Shown in pieces: positions 28,031-37,174 of a DNA stretch of 64,000 nucleotides. Numbering within the stretch: the first letter of the stretch is position 1; the number at the start of each line of letters is the position of its first letter. Under the pieces are notes generated by a model. That model saw only the letters and a list, made by a program, of their open reading frames with translations, was not told the origin of the DNA and made no database searches. The translations under genes were made by a program, and so were the position numbers. Source of the DNA: Rhizobiaceae bacterium (GTDB lineage Bacteria; Pseudomonadota; Alphaproteobacteria; Rhizobiales; Rhizobiaceae); assembly GCA_017640615.1 (NCBI GenBank), contig JAEPQK010000004.1, positions 1 to 64,000 on the forward strand, read 5' to 3'.

Positions 28031-28562
28031 GCGCTGAACCCCCTTTCTGGATAGTATCACTCACGCTCCCCTTGGATTGGCGTCCAGCATGGTCCTTAGC
28101 TGCGCTGCCGCCTGCGCTTCGGCGCGCAGCCATGCACCGCGCGCCTCTTCTGCGTCCCGCCGTAAAATCGCTTGTCGGTCCGTTTACCGCTAATCCAACG
28201 ATCGTTGAACTATTGTCAGCTCTCAAGCTGCCATAAAGTGGTTTGGATGCCCGAATGGGGGGCGTTGCTGCCGCTCTCAAGAACCCGATCGAATGACAGC
28301 TTTCAGGCTATCGCAGCGATGGCCTAAATGGCCGATACGAGGGCGCGCTGCAGTCAGGCCGCACGGGGGCCAACTGCGGATGGTCAGCTTTCCGCTGGCG
28401 CTCCGAACAAAGCAGTCTTTCCACCAAGCACGGTGCGATGTGAAAGCACCATATCGATCGCTGTGGGCGTGGCCTCGATTCGAACCGATATGGACAAGAG
28501 TAGATCAATGACTTCTGAAGCTGTCGGCCCGGTCAGCGTCGCACACATGGTCTTTGCATGTC
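28031..28562. other. Intergenic debris, no gene seen
   Basis: No reading frame in these 530 bp resembles a known protein, and no terminator with a T run is evident after the outer-membrane gene that ends at 28563. Confidence 0.4.
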
Positions 28563-30587
28563 CTAGTTCAGCGGGATGCTGATGCTGCCGGATATGGATG
28601 CGCTTTGCACCATCGAGCCAATGCCCGAATAGCCGATGCCAAGAGAGAGCGTTTTTCCCCTGTAGGTCTTGGCGGAAAGCGCGGCATTGATGCTGGCGCT
28701 GAACTCCGGCGTGCTTACCTGCGCGCCCGATGCTGATGTGAATGAGGCCGGCCTGAGGAAATTCCAGGTGCCATTGAGGCTGACCGTGTGGTCGACAGAG
28801 GCAAAGGTTTCGCCCGAGTCTACCAAGCGCCATCCGATGGTGGGGCCGAAACGCAAGGTCCCTTGCGTGAAACTCGCGCCGACAATGGCCGTGTTGCTGG
28901 ACAGCGTGTAACCATGCCGGATGCCATGGATGAGCGACAGCGACATATTGGGCTCGATATAGGCTTGGTTCAGATGCGTCGCGAAGCCGGGTCTGAAACG
29001 CTTGGACAATGTTGCGCCGACCATGAAGATGTCAGTGGCGAAATTGCCGGTCGCGGCGCCGCTGTTGAAGCTGATACCGGTGCTGGAGCGCTCGTAGGCG
29101 ATGACGGGGGTGAGAAGGATCCCCTGCGGCAGCTTGATGCGTGCGAATGTTGATGCACCAATCGCAAGCGCACCGGTCGTGCTGGTCCCGTCCAGGCGTG
29201 CCGAACTGCCATAAGTGAGACGAACCTTGCCGCCCAGATCGACGACACTGCTGTATTTGTAGAGCAGCCCTGCTTCGACCCTTACCGCATGGCGATCGGT
29301 GTTGTTGCCTGTGCGCCGGTCGCGGGTCCACGTATAGTTGCCGCCAATCCATCCGTATAAATGTTCGTCAGCGAAGCGGGCCGAGAAATTGGCGATGTCG
29401 GTGTTCTCGTCCGGCGAAATCGCATTTATGTGGAACGGGAGTCTGGCCTGCTTTTTGGCGGCGGGCAGCCAGCCGAACGGTGGAGTGCTGTGTTCCGAAA
29501 CTGAATATGGCGCGGCATAGAATCGGCCTGGCGCGGAGCCGGAGCTAATGCTCGCATCGATGTCCTTTATCTGACCATCGATAAGCTCGTTTTCCTCCTG
29601 AAATATGGCCGCTTCCGCCGCAAGCAGGTCGTATCTTTCCTGGTCTCGCCGCAGTAGGTCCTCCAGCCTGTCCAGATCCTCCTCCCATCTGGCCGCGATT
29701 TCATCCTGGTCTTCCTGGGAAACAAGCGACCAGTCGGTGCCACCAGGAAACGCTCCATCTTCGAGCATTTCCTGAATGTCATTTCTCGTTCCGACTATGT
29801 TGCTCCAGAATTCGTGCGCCTGCTCTAGCAGGTCATTGATTTTTTTCGTGTTTTCATCTTTCTGCCGCTGCAATTCATCCCGTTGCCGCTGAAGTCTTGC
29901 ATTGTAGCGGTGGCGATCCTCAAGTTGCAGATCGTGTTGGTCATCTTCAAGATCGCCGATACCGGCGGATTCGAGCTCCTGGATCGACGTCCAGTCATCC
30001 GCATCGTTCTGTGCGAATTGCCCGATTACATATCCGTCGGATGCACCGGTCCAGGTCGCCGCCTCGTAACCTGGGCCGCCAGAACCGTCAGAAGATGAAC
30101 TGTCGCCGCCTGTGCCGTCATCATCGGCTGGCTGGTTTAATGTCCCCACGCAGTTGAACGTCGCCGTCGCCCCGGCGTTTGCATAGAGGAAGAGTTCTGC
30201 CACCTGCTGGCCAAAGGAAGCCTCTCTCGCGGCCACATTGATCGTGAAGGAGAAAGTTCCGCCGACCCCGTTGGTAAAAAACACCCGCCGCGTTGTGAGG
30301 CCAGGCTGGGCAAGGCGGGCACTTGCCGTGATATTCGGGTCCAGTCCCGAAACGGTGCCTGAAATGACGTCGCCATCAGTAACGTTAAACTGGCCGCTGG
30401 TTCCCCGGAGGCCGTTGTTCAGTGTCAGGAAGTTCGGTGTAATGGTACCGGACAGCCCGTTGCAGCTTTGAAAGGTTCCGGCTAGGGCGGCGTCGCTCGT
30501 TGAAATCCAAGCTACCGAAACCAGGGCTACACCCAGGGCGTACCTGCAGGCTACTGACGGCATACCCATGACACCCCACCATTCCAA
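28563..30587 (-). CDS. Outer-membrane beta-barrel protein with coiled-coil domain
   Basis: A 674-residue exported protein. A signal peptide ends near ALA-GTF. A Ser/Thr/Gly-rich beta domain (about 35-155) with one Cys pair follows, then a low-complexity DDDGTGGDSSSSDGSGG linker. A long charged coiled coil runs over about 215-345 (RLQRQRDELQRQKDENTKKI, DLLRRDQERYDLLAAEAAIF). The last 290 residues alternate polar and apolar as in an autotransporter-like barrel, with YGWIGGNYTWTRD and a final SGSISIPLN. The last residue is Asn, not the usual Phe. ATG 30569 and 30563 are alternative starts. No family name is certain. It follows a histidine kinase gene on the same strand. Confidence 0.75.
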   Translation of the reverse strand: MEWWGVMGMPSVACRYALGVALVSVAWISTSDAALAGTFQSCNGLSGTITPNFLTLNNGLRGTSGQFNVTDGDVISGTVSGLDPNITASARLAQPGLTTRRVFFTNGVGGTFSFTINVAAREASFGQQVAELFLYANAGATATFNCVGTLNQPADDDGTGGDSSSSDGSGGPGYEAATWTGASDGYVIGQFAQNDADDWTSIQELESAGIGDLEDDQHDLQLEDRHRYNARLQRQRDELQRQKDENTKKINDLLEQAHEFWSNIVGTRNDIQEMLEDGAFPGGTDWSLVSQEDQDEIAARWEEDLDRLEDLLRRDQERYDLLAAEAAIFQEENELIDGQIKDIDASISSGSAPGRFYAAPYSVSEHSTPPFGWLPAAKKQARLPFHINAISPDENTDIANFSARFADEHLYGWIGGNYTWTRDRRTGNNTDRHAVRVEAGLLYKYSSVVDLGGKVRLTYGSSARLDGTSTTGALAIGASTFARIKLPQGILLTPVIAYERSSTGISFNSGAATGNFATDIFMVGATLSKRFRPGFATHLNQAYIEPNMSLSLIHGIRHGYTLSSNTAIVGASFTQGTLRFGPTIGWRLVDSGETFASVDHTVSLNGTWNFLRPASFTSASGAQVSTPEFSASINAALSAKTYRGKTLSLGIGYSGIGSMVQSASISGSISIPLN

Positions 30588-30670
30588 CGCCTATGTGGGT
30601 TGCGTCCCCAATAGTCGCTCATTTTGGCGGCAAACTAAGGATCGGGTTACCAAAGTGTAAATTGAGGAAA

Positions 30671-30721
30671 AGGTACTCGGGCGAGGTCCCGTATGTTCGA
30701 AAGTACAGGTACTTAGGTACC
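30671..30721. promoter_or_regulatory. GTAC repeat cluster upstream of the outer-membrane gene
   Basis: GTAC occurs at 30673, 30703, 30709 and 30717, mostly as AGGTAC or GTACCT. The last three are 6 to 8 bp apart and overlap the end of the kinase gene. The cluster lies 90-130 bp before the outer-membrane gene start. A related GGTACC is at 33310, after the response regulator gene. Confidence 0.35.
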
Positions 30722-32605
30722 TATGGCAGGGAACACCCGAGTAACGTCGGGTATCGTGATTCTTATAGTGGTGCCCTTGCCGGCCGTGCTGGCGATTTCG
30801 GCGGCACCATCCAGAAGCTCGGCGCGTTCACGGATATTGTTTAGCCCAAGTGTGAGTTTGCCCGAGCCAGTGGGATCGAATCCCTGTCCATCATCTTCAA
30901 TTGCTAGGGTGAGCGCCCTGCGATCCATGGACAACGAGATGTCGATATGTGACGCCTTACCATGGCGTGTAGCGTTGGCAACCGCTTCCTGAATGGTGCG
31001 GTAGAGATGCTCCTGCACTTCTGCACTCAACAGGTCCGTGTCCACTTCCAGATGAAACGACATGGTTGTGCTGTGGCGATAGGCTTCCGTGAGTTCCTGC
31101 ACGGCATTTTGCAGCCCACGTTCGCGCACCAGGGTTGGCGAAATATCGTGGGCGATACGGCGCGACTGGTTGATAAGGGCGTCCATTTCCCCAAGCACGC
31201 CTTGGATACTTCCTCGGTCGGCTGTTGCCCCCATCGGCATGCCACGGTCGACAAGCTGAAGCTTCAGTTTGAACGCGCCAAGCCATTGGGTCAGCGTGTC
31301 GTGGATGTCTCTCGCAATTCGGCTACGCTCGACCAGATGTGCATTCAGCGCTCGCTCATTGGCCACGAGGCGCGCTCGCTCAATGCGATAGGTTCGTATG
31401 CCCATGACAACGGTTAGATACAGAAGGAACAGCAGAAGCGGGATCGTGTGCACCTCATGTCCCTGAAACAGTACCCAACGCTCAGGAAGGCCGACCCAGA
31501 CGATTGAGGCGGTGATTGGCAGCGTGGTGGTAGCGGTAAAAATCAGGGCAAAATACCAGGCATCCTGCCGTCCGCGCATGATCGCACGGAAGGCGGCGAC
31601 GGATACCCAGACGGGGATCGCGATGATCGCAAAATACTGGAGAGATGCAATTGACGCCGCAAAGCCATCATTACTCCAGAACGGTAGTACCTCAAGCAAA
31701 CTGCCGAGGCAGAGCAGTTGTAGCAGACGTCCGAACCGCCCCACTTTGACGGCGAGAAAGGTGGCTGCGAATTCCAGCGTAACTGCCAGCGTGAGCATGT
31801 CCAACAGGTTGCCAAGTTGGAAAAGAAGCACAGGATTGGCGCCGCTTGCAGCAAGTGCATGCGTAAGTTTCAGATGCGAAACGAAAACCAGGACCGCAAA
31901 CCCTGCGAATTTGACGAACAGCCTATCTCGCTGGCCGACTACCAAAGCGGCAATAGCGAAACTGGCAATCAGCCCGCTCATGCCGAGCAAGAGCCCGTCG
32001 ATGAGCCAGTAGAAGCGTTCGGCCGTTCGCTTCGCCAGCAGCGCATTCGCATGATCGGCGATGCCGAAATTGACTGGGTGGATCGCGCGAATGTCGTCAA
32101 AGGGGTAGCGGATGAAGCGAATGGCGACAACGTTGTCGCCGCTTTCATTCAGCAAGTCGCGTGGCAGCGCATGGGCTGCAAAGTCCGACCAGGGCGGACG
32201 GACGTGAAAGAAGTCGCCCGGTTCTCGCAACTGGCCGCGATTGGAGATCTCGACCCCGTTCAGAAAAATCTGGTCCGGCTGCATCAGGAAGCCGGTGAGC
32301 GCCGGTTGGACCTGGTCAAAAGCTTGCGGCAGCTGAAAATGGATCCTGAACCATCCCTCGCGCGCCATCAGCGGAACGCCAGCCTCGCCCCAAACTGCGT
32401 CCGGTTTCATTTTTGACCAAGCGCTGTCGTCAAGGCCGGGATCGGCGTAGGCCAGATCATCGTCGGCAATGAAAGGATAGGCTTCCGCAAAGGGCAGAAA
32501 CGGCTCTGGCAGCGGCTCCAACGTGACCTGCGCACGTGCCGCTGTAGCCAGACAAACGCCCAGCAATAGCAATAGCACGAAGCCAAACGGGTGAAATGCA
32601 CGCAT
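30713..32605 (-). CDS. NarL-type sensor histidine kinase with 7TM and sugar-binding-like sensor domain
   Basis: A 630-residue kinase. After a signal-like first helix, residues about 30-180 form a jelly-roll-like domain (GWFRIHFQLPQAF, then QIFLNGVEISNRGQL) resembling galactose-binding domains. Seven or so membrane helices follow (about 195-400), as in 7TMR-DISM kinases. The HisKA_3 motif ERSRIARDIHDTLTQ places the phospho-His at residue 435. The ATPase domain has NATRHGKASH, EDDGQGFDP and GLNNIRERAELL. ATG 32605 follows GGGGGA. It is divergent from the response regulator at 32691, its likely partner. Confidence 0.88.
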   Translation of the reverse strand: MRAFHPFGFVLLLLLGVCLATAARAQVTLEPLPEPFLPFAEAYPFIADDDLAYADPGLDDSAWSKMKPDAVWGEAGVPLMAREGWFRIHFQLPQAFDQVQPALTGFLMQPDQIFLNGVEISNRGQLREPGDFFHVRPPWSDFAAHALPRDLLNESGDNVVAIRFIRYPFDDIRAIHPVNFGIADHANALLAKRTAERFYWLIDGLLLGMSGLIASFAIAALVVGQRDRLFVKFAGFAVLVFVSHLKLTHALAASGANPVLLFQLGNLLDMLTLAVTLEFAATFLAVKVGRFGRLLQLLCLGSLLEVLPFWSNDGFAASIASLQYFAIIAIPVWVSVAAFRAIMRGRQDAWYFALIFTATTTLPITASIVWVGLPERWVLFQGHEVHTIPLLLFLLYLTVVMGIRTYRIERARLVANERALNAHLVERSRIARDIHDTLTQWLGAFKLKLQLVDRGMPMGATADRGSIQGVLGEMDALINQSRRIAHDISPTLVRERGLQNAVQELTEAYRHSTTMSFHLEVDTDLLSAEVQEHLYRTIQEAVANATRHGKASHIDISLSMDRRALTLAIEDDGQGFDPTGSGKLTLGLNNIRERAELLDGAAEIASTAGKGTTIRITIPDVTRVFPAIGT

Positions 32606-32690
32606 TTCGTCCCCCTGCCAAATGCCTTGCGAAAGAACCCGGTGACCGAAATAGTATGGAAAATGACGATGCGTAAAGGGGTTTGCGGGG

Positions 32691-33308
32691 ATGGCGCGGA
32701 TCGTATTGGTCGATGATCATCCGGTGTTCCGGCAAGGTCTGGAATCGCTGATCGACCTGTCTGGCGAGCACGAACTTGTAGCAAGCCTGGAAGACAAGGA
32801 CACGCTTTCTCACACCATTGAGACCACGAAGGCCGACCTGGTTGTGCTGGACCTGTCGCTCAAAAGCGGTATGTCGTTCGACGAAATTGCCAGGCTCAAG
32901 AGATCACACCCGGCGCTTCTGGTGCTCGTTCTGTCGATGCATGACGAACCCGAATTCATCACCCGCGCATTGGAGAGCGGCGCGGATGGTTATGCCCTAA
33001 AGCAGGATGCGTTCGAGGATCTGGATTTTGCCATACGTTCTGTGCTTCGCGGTGGCCGCTTCGTTAGCCCGACGATCCTCGCTTATCAGGAGGTGCATGC
33101 AGCTGCGCCGTCGGACACCGATGTACCCGACCGGCAGCGCGAAATTCTCGTGTGCCTTGAGCGTGGGCTGTCCAACAAGCAAATCGCCTCTGAGTTGGGA
33201 ATTGCTCTGCCGACCGTGAAAAACCACCTGACTGTGCTGTTCAAGAAATATCAGGTGCAAAACCGGACAATGCTGGCGCGAAAAATTCCGGAGATTTTGC
33301 GCAATTAA
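32691..33308 (+). CDS. NarL/FixJ-family response regulator
   Basis: A 205-residue regulator. The receiver domain has the acidic pair D8/D9 (LVDDHPVFRQGL), the phosphoacceptor D54 (VVLDLSL) and Lys in YALKQDAF. The C-terminal LuxR-type HTH reads ERGLSNKQIASELGIALPTVKNHLTVLFKKYQVQNRTML. It pairs naturally with the HisKA_3 kinase on the other side of the 85-bp divergent promoter. The outer-membrane gene beyond the kinase is a candidate target. Confidence 0.93.
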   Translation: MARIVLVDDHPVFRQGLESLIDLSGEHELVASLEDKDTLSHTIETTKADLVVLDLSLKSGMSFDEIARLKRSHPALLVLVLSMHDEPEFITRALESGADGYALKQDAFEDLDFAIRSVLRGGRFVSPTILAYQEVHAAAPSDTDVPDRQREILVCLERGLSNKQIASELGIALPTVKNHLTVLFKKYQVQNRTMLARKIPEILRN

Positions 33309-33404
33309 GGTACCCTAGGTCGCAGCGTCCGCTTTCCGGTTTCTAGCGGTAACCCGCGTACGGCCGAAGTGGGGGCGCGAAGCGGCCACCCTCACGCCGA
33401 AGGA

Positions 33405-33998
33405 TCATCTCCACATCCGCCATGCCATCTGCCGTTCCTCTGGCCCGACTACATCAGCGTATATCGCGGTCGTACTGAGGCTGGCATGGCCTAGCCATTT
33501 CTGGACTAGGGTGAGCGGTACTCCGGCCAAGACGGCCGAAACCGCAAATCCGTGCCGCAATCCGCGTGGCGAAGCATGGAGCCCAACGACTCGAGCACCC
33601 GCCATCACATTCTTCACCCGTCGCCACGCGAATGTACGGCCGAATGACCAAAGCAGTGTGTTGGGGCTGCTTTGGCCGTCAAGCAGCAGCCTGACCAGCT
33701 CGGTGGGGACAGGTATCTCCCGCACGACCACCTTGCCGCGCTTCTTCAGTGACCGGATGGCGATCAGATTTGTTCCTGCCTGGACCGATGAGACGGTGAG
33801 CGACAGCGCTTCCGATATACGACAGCCAGTGTATGCGAGCGTCATGCAAAGTGTGTGGGTGTCGCGGTCTTCTCTGGCTGCGGCTTCGAGGAATGCACGT
33901 CTTTCGTCGGGGTTGAGATATTTGCGCCGACCATCGGCGGCATAAAGGCTGCGATGCTGCTGGAATGGTGGCTCTGAGCGCCAAGGTGTCGAAGTCAT
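33405..33998 (-). CDS. Tyrosine recombinase/integrase, single catalytic domain
   Basis: A 197-residue site-specific recombinase that is almost only a catalytic domain. Arg60 lies in TGCRISEALSL, a Lys in SLKKRGKVV, the second Arg in RGLRHGFA, then WLGHASLSTTAIYADV with the His and nucleophilic Tyr. The usual box II His is replaced (SPRGLRH); I recall this from small integrases with GLRHGF motifs, but it is worth noting. No core-binding domain is present. The truncated twin lies at 26256. Two inverted 24-bp sequences are just upstream (34067, 34210). Confidence 0.85.
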   Translation of the reverse strand: MTSTPWRSEPPFQQHRSLYAADGRRKYLNPDERRAFLEAAAREDRDTHTLCMTLAYTGCRISEALSLTVSSVQAGTNLIAIRSLKKRGKVVVREIPVPTELVRLLLDGQSSPNTLLWSFGRTFAWRRVKNVMAGARVVGLHASPRGLRHGFAVSAVLAGVPLTLVQKWLGHASLSTTAIYADVVGPEERQMAWRMWR

Positions 33999-34066
33999 GT
34001 AGGGTTTATCGGGGCAGTTTCTTGGTTGGCCTACTAGCCAATCAAACCCGGTGAGATTGCCCCTAG

Positions 34067-34233
34067 GTGAACAAAATGGACAATTTCGTTCACACGCCTA
34101 CCGGGCCGCCATCCTCCAGCCTCCTACCCTGGGAGACAGGTGGCATGTCTAGCTGAACGGCTACCTATTTTCAAGAATAATTCCCTGTATTGTCTCACAA
34201 AATTGAGTTGTGAACAATTTTGTCCATTCTGTT
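34067..34233. repeat. Inverted pair of about 24-bp elements upstream of the integrase
   Basis: The element at 34070-34093 (AACAAAATGGACAATTTC then GTTCAC) recurs on the opposite strand at 34210-34233 with 20 of 24 bases equal. The first copy is itself symmetrical: 11-bp arms GTGAACAAAAT (34067-34077) and ATTTCGTTCAC (34083-34093) flank a 5-bp centre. Possible recombinase binding sites. Confidence 0.5.
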
Positions 34234-34346
34234 TTCAGTGGTGGATGAAACAAATAGAAGCAAATTCGTTGATCACGTGAGTTATTATTTACCGAACATT
34301 GCCGTCGTCCTCTGGCCAGCCTCGCCCGCGTCCAGAGGAATGAACC

Positions 34347-34694
34347 ATGCGCTTTGCAACGCTGACCGCCGCTCTGGCGGCATTCACAGCCTCCACCACA
34401 GCCAATTCTGAGATCCTCGTGGGTAAGGATACTCCGCTCTATACGATGTTCTGTGTGGAAGCCGATCCAGCCATCACCCTCATGCAGCGGCTGGTCAAAG
34501 GCGATCCGCTTACACCATCAGACTACGGCAGCCTCTGCGCACTTTATGCCGAGCGCGCGATTGTAGAGACCGTGCACAGTCGCCAGGACGATCCATTCGG
34601 CCACACCTGGACGCTCGCTTCGGTGCGGCTCCCGAACGATCGTGTCGGTTATATCCTCACCAGCCTGTCGGTGGTGGAGGGGATGGAGATTTGA
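34347..34694 (+). CDS. Small secreted hypothetical protein
   Basis: A 115-residue protein with a signal peptide (MRFATLTAALAAFTASTTANS) and a mature part of about 95 residues with a Cys pair (MFCVEADP and GSLCALYAERAIVE). A GAGG sequence lies about ten bases before the ATG. I do not recognise the family. It stands alone behind the integrase and could be cargo of the element. Confidence 0.6.
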   Translation: MRFATLTAALAAFTASTTANSEILVGKDTPLYTMFCVEADPAITLMQRLVKGDPLTPSDYGSLCALYAERAIVETVHSRQDDPFGHTWTLASVRLPNDRVGYILTSLSVVEGMEI

Positions 34695-34928
34695 TCGAAA
34701 TGCGTGCCGCCCGCCTCGGTCAGCAATTTGGTCAATCATGCCTCTCGATTGTGTTGCTGTGCAACCCAGAATAATCGCAGGCAGACCTGCCTATCGCTTG
34801 GCGCGCCTTTCTCAGTAGGAGCGATGACGCGTCCATAGATACCGTGCCACGAGAAAGCTCGGAACAACCTCCGTCACACAACCAATTGGCAACACACCGG
34901 CTTTCCATTTGTCAGGACCCCACACGCT

Positions 34929-35276
34929 TCAGCGACCCATCCATCCCCCGTCGACGACAAGGATCTTGCCGTTGACATAGTCCGACGCCGCGGATGCCAG
35001 AAAAACGACGGGTGCCGCAAAGTCTTCAGGCCGGCCCCAACGGCCGGCAGGGATGCGCTCGAGGATCGCCTTGCTTCGGTTCTCATCAAGCCGAAGCGCT
35101 TCGGTGTTGTCCGTGGCGATATAGCCGGGCGCGATGGCATTAACGTTGACTCCGGTGCCGGCCCATTCATTAGCAAGTGCCTTAGTCAACTGGCCGATAC
35201 CGCCCTTTGACGCCGCATAGCCAGGCACGGTGATCCCACCCTGAAACGCGCCCTTGCCAACCGTGGCGGAAAGCAC
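34929..35276 (-). pseudogene. kduD-like short-chain dehydrogenase, 5'-truncated
   Basis: The fragment carries the C-terminal half of an [23 protein letters not shown] (the YxxxK catalytic pair), [40 protein letters not shown] and a closing [15 protein letters not shown]. This is closest to 2-deoxy-D-gluconate 3-dehydrogenase (KduD). The NAD-binding Rossmann half (TGxxxGxG) is missing; similarity begins at about 35280. It cannot be active. Confidence 0.82.
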
Positions 35277-35496
35277 CTGAGCTCTGAGATCCTGCTCGGC
35301 GGGATAGGGTGAGTTCCCGCTAATTTTGCCTGGTCGAACGGTGTCGATCAGCGCGCCTCAACTGGCAACGGATATCATCGGTGCCACGATATGTTCTGTC
35401 AGCGACTTGGCTGGAAATGCGATAAAGGTGCCACCAGCTAAGGTCTGTTGAGTGCGCAACGAACCTGAATTGCGAGCCAGACCGGACGTGGCCCGG

Positions 35497-36363
35497 CTAT
35501 TTCGAAAGATGTATAGCCAGAAAATTTTCAACTTGATTCTTCGCATCTGCGTGAGCTGATTTATTGTATTGGATAAAATGCCGTTGGCCGTTTAATCCAT
35601 CTACGTAAAATCCGTCGCCAAGAGCGGGATCATCAAAAGCATGATAAGCTCTTGGGTAAACGACCATCTGAAGTGGCGATTGATCCTTCATGCTTTGCTC
35701 GAGCAATATTTTGCACGTCTCTAATGGCGTCCAGTCATCAGATTCTCCAATTAGAATCAGAATTGGAATATCCGATGTCTGATTGGCGTAACAATATGGA
35801 TAGAACGCAATCGCCATTTTGAACCGTTTTTTGAATCTTGATGCGATACCGTGTTTGGTGACTGCCGCCAACGCCGACATTCCACCGTGCGACCAGCCGA
35901 TCACACCGACCTTGTTGGCGTCGACGAAATCGAGTTTTTGGAGATAGCTGAGCGCGCCTTGAGCATCCAGCGCTCGCAGTGGCGGTGAAGCCGCGCGTGA
36001 AAAAGTGCTACAGACGGAAAAGATGTTCCGTGGCCGAAAACTATCCAAAATCAAGGTCACATAGCCCAATTCGTTCAGTAGTTTCGACCAGCGTTCATGA
36101 GAAGCATGAATGCCAGCGCACCCGTGCATCAAAACGAGGGCGGGAAACGGCCCTTCACCACTTGGCTTTGACAGATGGCCCCAAATCGGCAGACCCTTTT
36201 CCGGTTCGATACCCCGAGCTTGCGTCTTCAGTGCGCTGGGCGGCGGTTTTGCACTGTTGAGGTGAACTAGCTCCATAGCCGATGCTGGCGTGGAACAGCC
36301 GATCAAAACTAACAAGATCAGGAATATCGAGGTAATTCGAACGCGCAATGCCAATCTCAACAA
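35497..36363 (-). CDS. Dienelactone-hydrolase-family lipoprotein
   Basis: An alpha/beta hydrolase of up to 288 residues. The N-terminus is a lipoprotein signal (SIFLILLVLIGC, lipobox Cys near residue 23). Catalytic parts: nucleophile Ser in GWSHGGMSAL (many dienelactone hydrolases have Cys here), Asp in ESDDWTPL, His in RAYHAFDDP. The LVLMHGCAGI oxyanion segment is present. Substrate unknown. No ATG is available; TTG 36363 or TTG 36357 with GGAG six bases upstream are likely starts. GC content is lower than in flanking core genes, consistent with recent acquisition. Confidence 0.82.
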   Translation of the reverse strand: MLRLALRVRITSIFLILLVLIGCSTPASAMELVHLNSAKPPPSALKTQARGIEPEKGLPIWGHLSKPSGEGPFPALVLMHGCAGIHASHERWSKLLNELGYVTLILDSFRPRNIFSVCSTFSRAASPPLRALDAQGALSYLQKLDFVDANKVGVIGWSHGGMSALAAVTKHGIASRFKKRFKMAIAFYPYCYANQTSDIPILILIGESDDWTPLETCKILLEQSMKDQSPLQMVVYPRAYHAFDDPALGDGFYVDGLNGQRHFIQYNKSAHADAKNQVENFLAIHLSK

Positions 36364-36626
36364 CTCCGTGTCATGTTTTGAAGTTGCCGCAGGTGTCTTC
36401 GGTTATCAAGAACCTTAGGGCAGCAACGTCTTGGATCGCTATTTTCGTTGCTGGCGTGCCCCGGGTGGATCGGATCATCGAGTTTGTCGCTCAGCCGGCC
36501 ATGGAGCTGGTCGAGCTGCTCATATTCGCCGTCACTGATAACATCGCCATTTGTGTCAAACACCTCCAGGCTATTGTCATCCGTGAAGAAGCTGCTCGCG
36601 CTGATGTCGTCGGCGAGACGCTTCAT
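36357..36626 (-). CDS. Doubtful small ORF, EF-hand-like motif
   Basis: An 89-codon frame upstream of the hydrolase. One stretch, EVFDTNGDVISDGEYEQLD, resembles an EF-hand calcium loop lacking one glycine. The rest has no family resemblance. It may be a decayed or chance frame. Confidence 0.25.
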   Translation of the reverse strand: MKRLADDISASSFFTDDNSLEVFDTNGDVISDGEYEQLDQLHGRLSDKLDDPIHPGHASNENSDPRRCCPKVLDNRRHLRQLQNMTRSC

Positions 36627-36873
36627 CGGGTTCTGTGTGCTCGCCCCATGAATCCATCCAGCGCTGACTTCGACCGGCGCTTAGGGGGAGCGTCGCTACT
36701 ATGCATCCACTAACCTGACTGCCAGCCTCAAATACTATCAGCTCGCGGCGTAAGGCGAAGTGCTGCTGCAAGACGCGCAATACCGGCAAGCGATCACTGT
36801 TGACGCTAGTTGCGTATCTCACATTAGCCGGCGGCAGGAATATTGCTCGCAGTCGGCCTATAGCTCTGCAGCG

Positions 36874-37010
36874 GTGTTCAGGAGCGTTGCGCTCCAGATC
36901 GTTGACCCGGTTGCAATGCCTGCGCGATTGGTGACCTCAGTAATTGCTTCCATCAAGCGCCAGAGTGACGTCGCATTCGGCAACATCATCGGCTCCATTT
37001 TCGCGATGGC
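36874..37010 (+). pseudogene. Calcium/sodium antiporter (CaCA family) fragment
   Basis: The plus strand encodes LVTSVIASIKRQSDVAFGNI then IGSIF, matching the alpha-repeat of K+-dependent Na+/Ca2+ exchangers (PELxTSxxAxxxxxSDxAxGNxxGSNxxN). Upstream and downstream parts of an antiporter are missing or out of frame. A short remnant only. Confidence 0.5.
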
Positions 37011-37174
37011 GTATTCCGGCGAAACTTGTTTCGCGCCGGGAAGGTGCTGTTCTTTTGCTCGGATGCTGCGCGTATCTTTGCTCGCTATAGCCGTAGCGCC
37101 GACGGCATCATTTGCTCGAAATAGTATGATGGCTCGACCGTGGGCTGGTTCGTGCCTATCGCGGTCGCTTTTGA

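Noticed and set aside
34743..34928. Possible gene between the secreted hypothetical protein and the kduD fragment
   Set aside because: Only very short frames without ribosome sites or family resemblance.
36500..36560. EF-hand calcium-binding protein
   Set aside because: The loop is one residue short, occurs once, and the remaining frame is not protein-like. Listed only as a doubtful ORF.
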